A stretch of DNA of 10,734 nt from contig JACCUM010000047.1 in the NCBI GenBank assembly GCA_013811805.1, positions 1 to 10,734 on the forward strand. The letters are read 5' to 3'. This document shows positions 7,303 through 10,734 of this stretch, piece by piece; the first letter of the stretch is position 1; each line of letters starts with the position of its first letter. The notes under the pieces are model-generated. The model did not search any database, was not told where the DNA came from, and saw only the letters and a list, made by a program, of their open reading frames with translations. Both the position numbers and the translations under genes were made by a program. The stretch comes from Geodermatophilaceae bacterium (GTDB lineage Bacteria; Actinomycetota; Actinomycetes; Mycobacteriales; Geodermatophilaceae).

Positions 7303-7416
7303 TCAGCCCTGGGCGAGCATGCCGCGCAACACTCGTACGGCGACGACCAGCGTGGCCAGATCCTGGGCGTCCCCGCTGCCGATGTCGCCGAGCATGGCGA
7401 CCGCGCGACGCTGCGA
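7303..7416 (-). repeat. Intact copy of the 114-bp direct repeat (3' end of the dehydrogenase gene)
   Basis: The last 114 bases of the dehydrogenase gene are repeated in the same orientation at 4830-4943 with 105 of 114 identical by hand alignment. The repeats flank a 2.4-kb segment with the tautomerase, SARP and truncated methyltransferase genes. Neither flank outside the repeat is shared between the two copies. Confidence 0.9.
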
Positions 7417-10400
7417 CTCCGCGATACAAGACTTCCAGGCCTCGAACCGGGCCTTGGCGTCATCACCTTTGACCCCGCACTGCAGAACGTCGGCGGTGAG
7501 CTCGGCGTGCAGCGCGTTGAAGTCGTCGCGCAGGGTGGCTCGGGCAATCGCCTGCCAGCGGCCGCCCCGGGGAAGGGCGATGATTCGTTCCAGCATCGCG
7601 GACAAAGCCAGTTCCTCGGCCAGGAAGTGATAGACCTCGGCGACCTCACGCAGCGTGTGCCGGTGCTCGTGCGCCACCTTGACGATGTCAAGTGCGGCAA
7701 TCGCTTTGGGGAACGTGGCGATCCGTGCGGCTTGGTCGGCCGGCACCCCCTCTGACTCCAGTTCGGTACGACGATCGGCATAGGCCCGTACGTCGTTGCC
7801 GCCCATCTGCTCGGGCAGCATGGCGATCACCGCTGCCGCCCCGTCGCGATACCGGGCCACCTCCTCGCCGATGTCGACCGGCTGGGCCGCGTGCAGCAGC
7901 AGCCACCGGGTCGAGCGCTCGGCAAGCCGAGTGGCCTCCAGGCGCATCGTGGCCTGGACCGTGGCAGGTACGACGTTGTCCAGTTCCGCGGCCAGGGCCC
8001 AGACGGCCTGCACCCCGAAGATCGAGCAGGACGCGACATGTGCCCGGACCAGGTCATCGAGCGCGGCGCCGGACTCCTCCTGGAGCCGGAACACGCCGGT
8101 GATACCCGCGATGTTCACCGTTGTGTTGACCAGTCCGGTAGTCACGATCTCCCGGCGCAACGGGTGGTCATCCATCTGATCGCGATAGAGCTCCTGCAGC
8201 CGGGTCGGGAAGTAGTCGTAAAGGACGTGATGCACGGCCTCGTCGTCGGGAAGCTTGGAGTCGACCAGCACATCTGCGAGTTCGATCTTGCTGTAGGCCA
8301 ACAGCACTGACAGTTCCGGCCCGGTCAGCCCGACGCCATCGCGGAAGCGCTCGGCAAGGATGCGGTCGGACGGAAGGAACTCGATGGTGCGGTTCAGCCT
8401 GCCTTGGCGGACCAGGTGGCGCATGTAGCGCTGATCGACGTCGAGCATCTGTGCTGCATAGATCGCCTCGTTGGCCAGGGCGGCGTTCTGGTTGTAGTTG
8501 TCGGCCAAGACGAGTGCGCCGACCTCATCGGTCATCTCGGCGAGCAGGACGCTGCGCCCGGCGTCGTCGATCAGGCCGTCGTCGCGTACCCGGTTGAGCA
8601 GGATCTTGATGTTGACCTCGTGGTCGGAGGTGTCCACGCCGGCGGAGTTGTCGATCGCGTCGGTGTTGATCCGGCCACCGGCCAGCGCGTACTCGATCCG
8701 ACCCAACTGCGTACACCCCAGGTTGCCGCCCTCACCGATCACCTTGCAGCGCAACGCCGCTCCGTCTACCCGGATCGCATCATTAGCCCGGTCGCCGACG
8801 TCGAGATGGTTCTCGGTGGAGGCCTTTACGTAGGTACCGATGCCGCCGTTCCAGAGTAGATCGACCGGGGCGAGCAGGATCGCCTTCATCAGTTCGGCCG
8901 GTGTCATTGAGTCGGCCACCTTGCCTGCGCCGTCCTCGCCTGCTTCGTCGCCCGGCTGGGACTCGATGCCCAGGGCCGCTCGGATCTGCTCCGAGATCGG
9001 GATGGACTTCGCCGTACGTGGCCAGACGCCACCGCCTTCGCTGATGAATTCGCCGTCGTAGTCGGCCCAGCTCGAGCGCGGCAGATCGAACAGCCGGCGG
9101 CGCTCGACATAGGCGGCGGCAGCATGCGGCGTGGGGTCGAGAAAGATGTGCCGGTGGTCGAAGGCCGCGACGAGCTGGATGTGCTCGGAGAGCAGCATGC
9201 CGTTACCGAAGACGTCGCCGGACATGTCACCGACACCGACGACGGTGAAGTCCTGAGTCTGCGTGTCGTGCGCCATCTCCCGGAAGTGCCGCTTCACCGA
9301 CTCCCATGCCCCGCGCGCGGTGATCCCCATCGCCTTGTGGTCATAGCCGACCGAGCCGCCGGAGGCGAATGCGTCGCCCAGCCAGAACCCGTACGAGGTG
9401 GCCACCTCGTTCGCGATGTCGGAGAACGTGGCCGTCCCCTTGTCGGCTGCCACGACCAGATAGGTGTCGTCGTCGTCATGTCGTACGACATCGGCAGGTG
9501 GCTGCACCTTTCCGGCAACGAGGTTGTCGGTGATCTCGAGCAAGGCGCCGATGAAGATCCGGTAGCAGGCAATCCCTTCGGCCTGCCACGCATCCCGATC
9601 CGTCACGTCTACTGGCCGGCGTACGACGAATCCGCCCTTGGCACCGGTCGGCACGATGACGGTGTTCTTGACCGTCTGCGCCTTGACCAGGCCTAGGATC
9701 TCGGTACGCAGATCCTCGCGACGGTCCGACCACCGCAGTCCTCCGCGTGCCACCGCGCCGAAACGCAGGTGCACGCCCTCGACGCGCGGTGAGTAGACCC
9801 AGATCTCGCGCGCCGGCTTGGGTTCGGGTAGATCGGGGACCTGGCTGGGATCGAACTTGAACGAGATGTAGCTCTTGCTCGACTTGTTCCCGTCATCATC
9901 CACTGTGGACTGGTAGTAGTTCGTGCGCTGGGTGGCGTGGATGATTCGGCTCAACGAGGACAGGATGCGGTCCTCGTCGAGACTGTTCACCGCACCCAGC
10001 GCTTCGATGATCTGGTGGCGCACCTTCTCCTCGTCGGCCGCTCGATCGCCGGCGTAGGCCGGGTCGAACCGAATCTCGAAGCGGTGCACCAGCAGCCGGG
10101 CGATGTCGACGTTGTTGACCAGCGCCTGCTCGATGTAGATCTGGCTGAAGGTCAGGCCGCCCTGGCGCAGATAGCGGGCGTACGCGCGCAGCACGGCGAC
10201 CAGCCGCCACGGGATGTCGCCAGCAGTGACCAGGGCGTTGAACCCGTCGTCCTCGGCCTCGCCCGACCAGATCGCGGCGAAGGCGTCGTGGAAGGTGGCG
10301 CGGTACTTGGCCAGCAGTTCCGGTCGGGGTTCCTCGTAGGCCAGAAGCGGGCTCGTCAGGCCGAAGTCATATATCCAGACCCGTTGTCCATCAAGGCATT

Positions 10401-10734
10401 GCACTTCGTACGGCCGCTCGTCCGTCACCGTCATGCCCATGTGCTGCAGGCGTGGCATGATCGAGGACAGGGTCATCGGTGCCCCGATCCGATAGACCTT
10501 GAACCGCCGCTCCCCCTTCGCCGCCCCGCGCGGAGTACGCAGCGCCAGGTCCATCGCCCCGTCACGTCCGTGCAGCGTCTCCAGCCGGGCGATGTCGGCC
10601 ACTGCCTCGGCAGCTGGGAAGTCACCCTTGTATCCATCGGAGAAAGCACCGACGTACGTACGGTGCAGGCGGCGGGCCTGCCCGGCGTCGTAAGCGGCGA
10701 GCAGTTCGTCGAGCAGGTCGTCGCTCCAGTTCCG
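7303..10734 (-). CDS. gdh: Large NAD-specific glutamate dehydrogenase, N-terminus beyond the window edge
   Basis: The frame is open from the stop at 7303 to the last base, giving 1143 visible residues; the start lies outside the window. Family members are about 1500-1650 residues, so roughly 400-500 N-terminal residues (regulatory region) are missing. The enzyme oxidatively deaminates glutamate to 2-oxoglutarate and ammonia with NAD+, mainly in glutamate catabolism. Seen: GLRWSDRREDLRTEILGLVK followed by AQTVKN and VIVPTGAKGGFVV, with the catalytic-type Lys encoded at 9637-9639; GVGDMSGDVFGNGMLLSEHI of the nucleotide-binding part; EGGNLGCTQLGRIEYALAGG and AIDNSAGVDTSDHEVNIKIL of the C-terminal part of the catalytic domain; and a long helical C-terminal domain ending VLRGMLAQG. 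An in-frame GTG at 10602 is internal, because coding similarity continues upstream (NWSDDLLDELL, RTYVGAFSDGYKGDFP). The 3' end may be of foreign origin (see the flanking repeat). No frameshift seen. Confidence 0.93.
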   Translation of the reverse strand, partial: RNWSDDLLDELLAAYDAGQARRLHRTYVGAFSDGYKGDFPAAEAVADIARLETLHGRDGAMDLALRTPRGAAKGERRFKVYRIGAPMTLSSIMPRLQHMGMTVTDERPYEVQCLDGQRVWIYDFGLTSPLLAYEEPRPELLAKYRATFHDAFAAIWSGEAEDDGFNALVTAGDIPWRLVAVLRAYARYLRQGGLTFSQIYIEQALVNNVDIARLLVHRFEIRFDPAYAGDRAADEEKVRHQIIEALGAVNSLDEDRILSSLSRIIHATQRTNYYQSTVDDDGNKSSKSYISFKFDPSQVPDLPEPKPAREIWVYSPRVEGVHLRFGAVARGGLRWSDRREDLRTEILGLVKAQTVKNTVIVPTGAKGGFVVRRPVDVTDRDAWQAEGIACYRIFIGALLEITDNLVAGKVQPPADVVRHDDDDTYLVVAADKGTATFSDIANEVATSYGFWLGDAFASGGSVGYDHKAMGITARGAWESVKRHFREMAHDTQTQDFTVVGVGDMSGDVFGNGMLLSEHIQLVAAFDHRHIFLDPTPHAAAAYVERRRLFDLPRSSWADYDGEFISEGGGVWPRTAKSIPISEQIRAALGIESQPGDEAGEDGAGKVADSMTPAELMKAILLAPVDLLWNGGIGTYVKASTENHLDVGDRANDAIRVDGAALRCKVIGEGGNLGCTQLGRIEYALAGGRINTDAIDNSAGVDTSDHEVNIKILLNRVRDDGLIDDAGRSVLLAEMTDEVGALVLADNYNQNAALANEAIYAAQMLDVDQRYMRHLVRQGRLNRTIEFLPSDRILAERFRDGVGLTGPELSVLLAYSKIELADVLVDSKLPDDEAVHHVLYDYFPTRLQELYRDQMDDHPLRREIVTTGLVNTTVNIAGITGVFRLQEESGAALDDLVRAHVASCSIFGVQAVWALAAELDNVVPATVQATMRLEATRLAERSTRWLLLHAAQPVDIGEEVARYRDGAAAVIAMLPEQMGGNDVRAYADRRTELESEGVPADQAARIATFPKAIAALDIVKVAHEHRHTLREVAEVYHFLAEELALSAMLERIIALPRGGRWQAIARATLRDDFNALHAELTADVLQCGVKGDDAKARFEAWKSCIAESQRRAVAMLGDIGSGDAQDLATLVVAVRVLRGMLAQG

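Noticed and set aside
7303..10602. GTG at 10602 as the start of the glutamate dehydrogenase
   Set aside because: The frame remains open to the window edge with family-like sequence upstream, and the family needs several hundred more N-terminal residues.

Overview
The window is GC-rich throughout, and its genes end in G or C at most third codon positions. The gene set (SARP/BTAD regulator, large NAD-glutamate dehydrogenase, Cfp32-like double-VOC protein, stand-alone LigD-type polymerase) points to a high-GC actinomycete. I cannot name the genus from sequence alone.

Layout, left to right. (1) 3-941 (+): the 3' part of a vanadium-haloperoxidase/PAP2-type gene, with an unusual tail of Cys pairs, an 11-His His/Asp stretch and three exact-period 20-residue repeats. 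(2) 942-1640: about 700 bases with no gene I can defend. (3) 1651-2409 (+): a two-domain VOC (glyoxalase-fold) protein with a strong ribosome binding site. (4) 2452-3402 (-): a stand-alone LigD-type primase/polymerase, convergent with the VOC gene. (5) 3403-3554: a divergent intergenic region with a TAG-triplet-rich tract. (6) 3555-4766 (+): a zinc-ribbon, PLP-dependent threonine synthase. (7) 4807-5004 (-): a short chimeric remnant made of the first ~22 codons of a methyltransferase fused to a fragment of a glutamate dehydrogenase 3' end. (8) 5009-6814 (-): a SARP/BTAD-family regulator with a TPR-like C-terminal part. (9) 6928-7155 (-): a 4-oxalocrotonate-tautomerase-like protein. (10) 7303-10734 (-): the C-terminal three quarters of a large NAD-specific glutamate dehydrogenase, running off the right edge.

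The main structural finding is that the last 114 bases of the dehydrogenase gene (7303-7416) recur in the same orientation at 4830-4943, with 9 mismatches, 6 of them synonymous. The second copy abuts the truncated methyltransferase start. The segment between the copies (tautomerase, SARP regulator, methyltransferase 5' end) therefore looks like a cassette inserted behind the dehydrogenase. A likely route is homology-anchored recombination inside that gene, with an illegitimate joint at about 4939-4943 that left the recipient's old gene end as a scar. The parts are ordinary families. The scar and the haloperoxidase tail are the items most worth following up. I found no CRISPR array, transposase, integrase, tRNA or rRNA.
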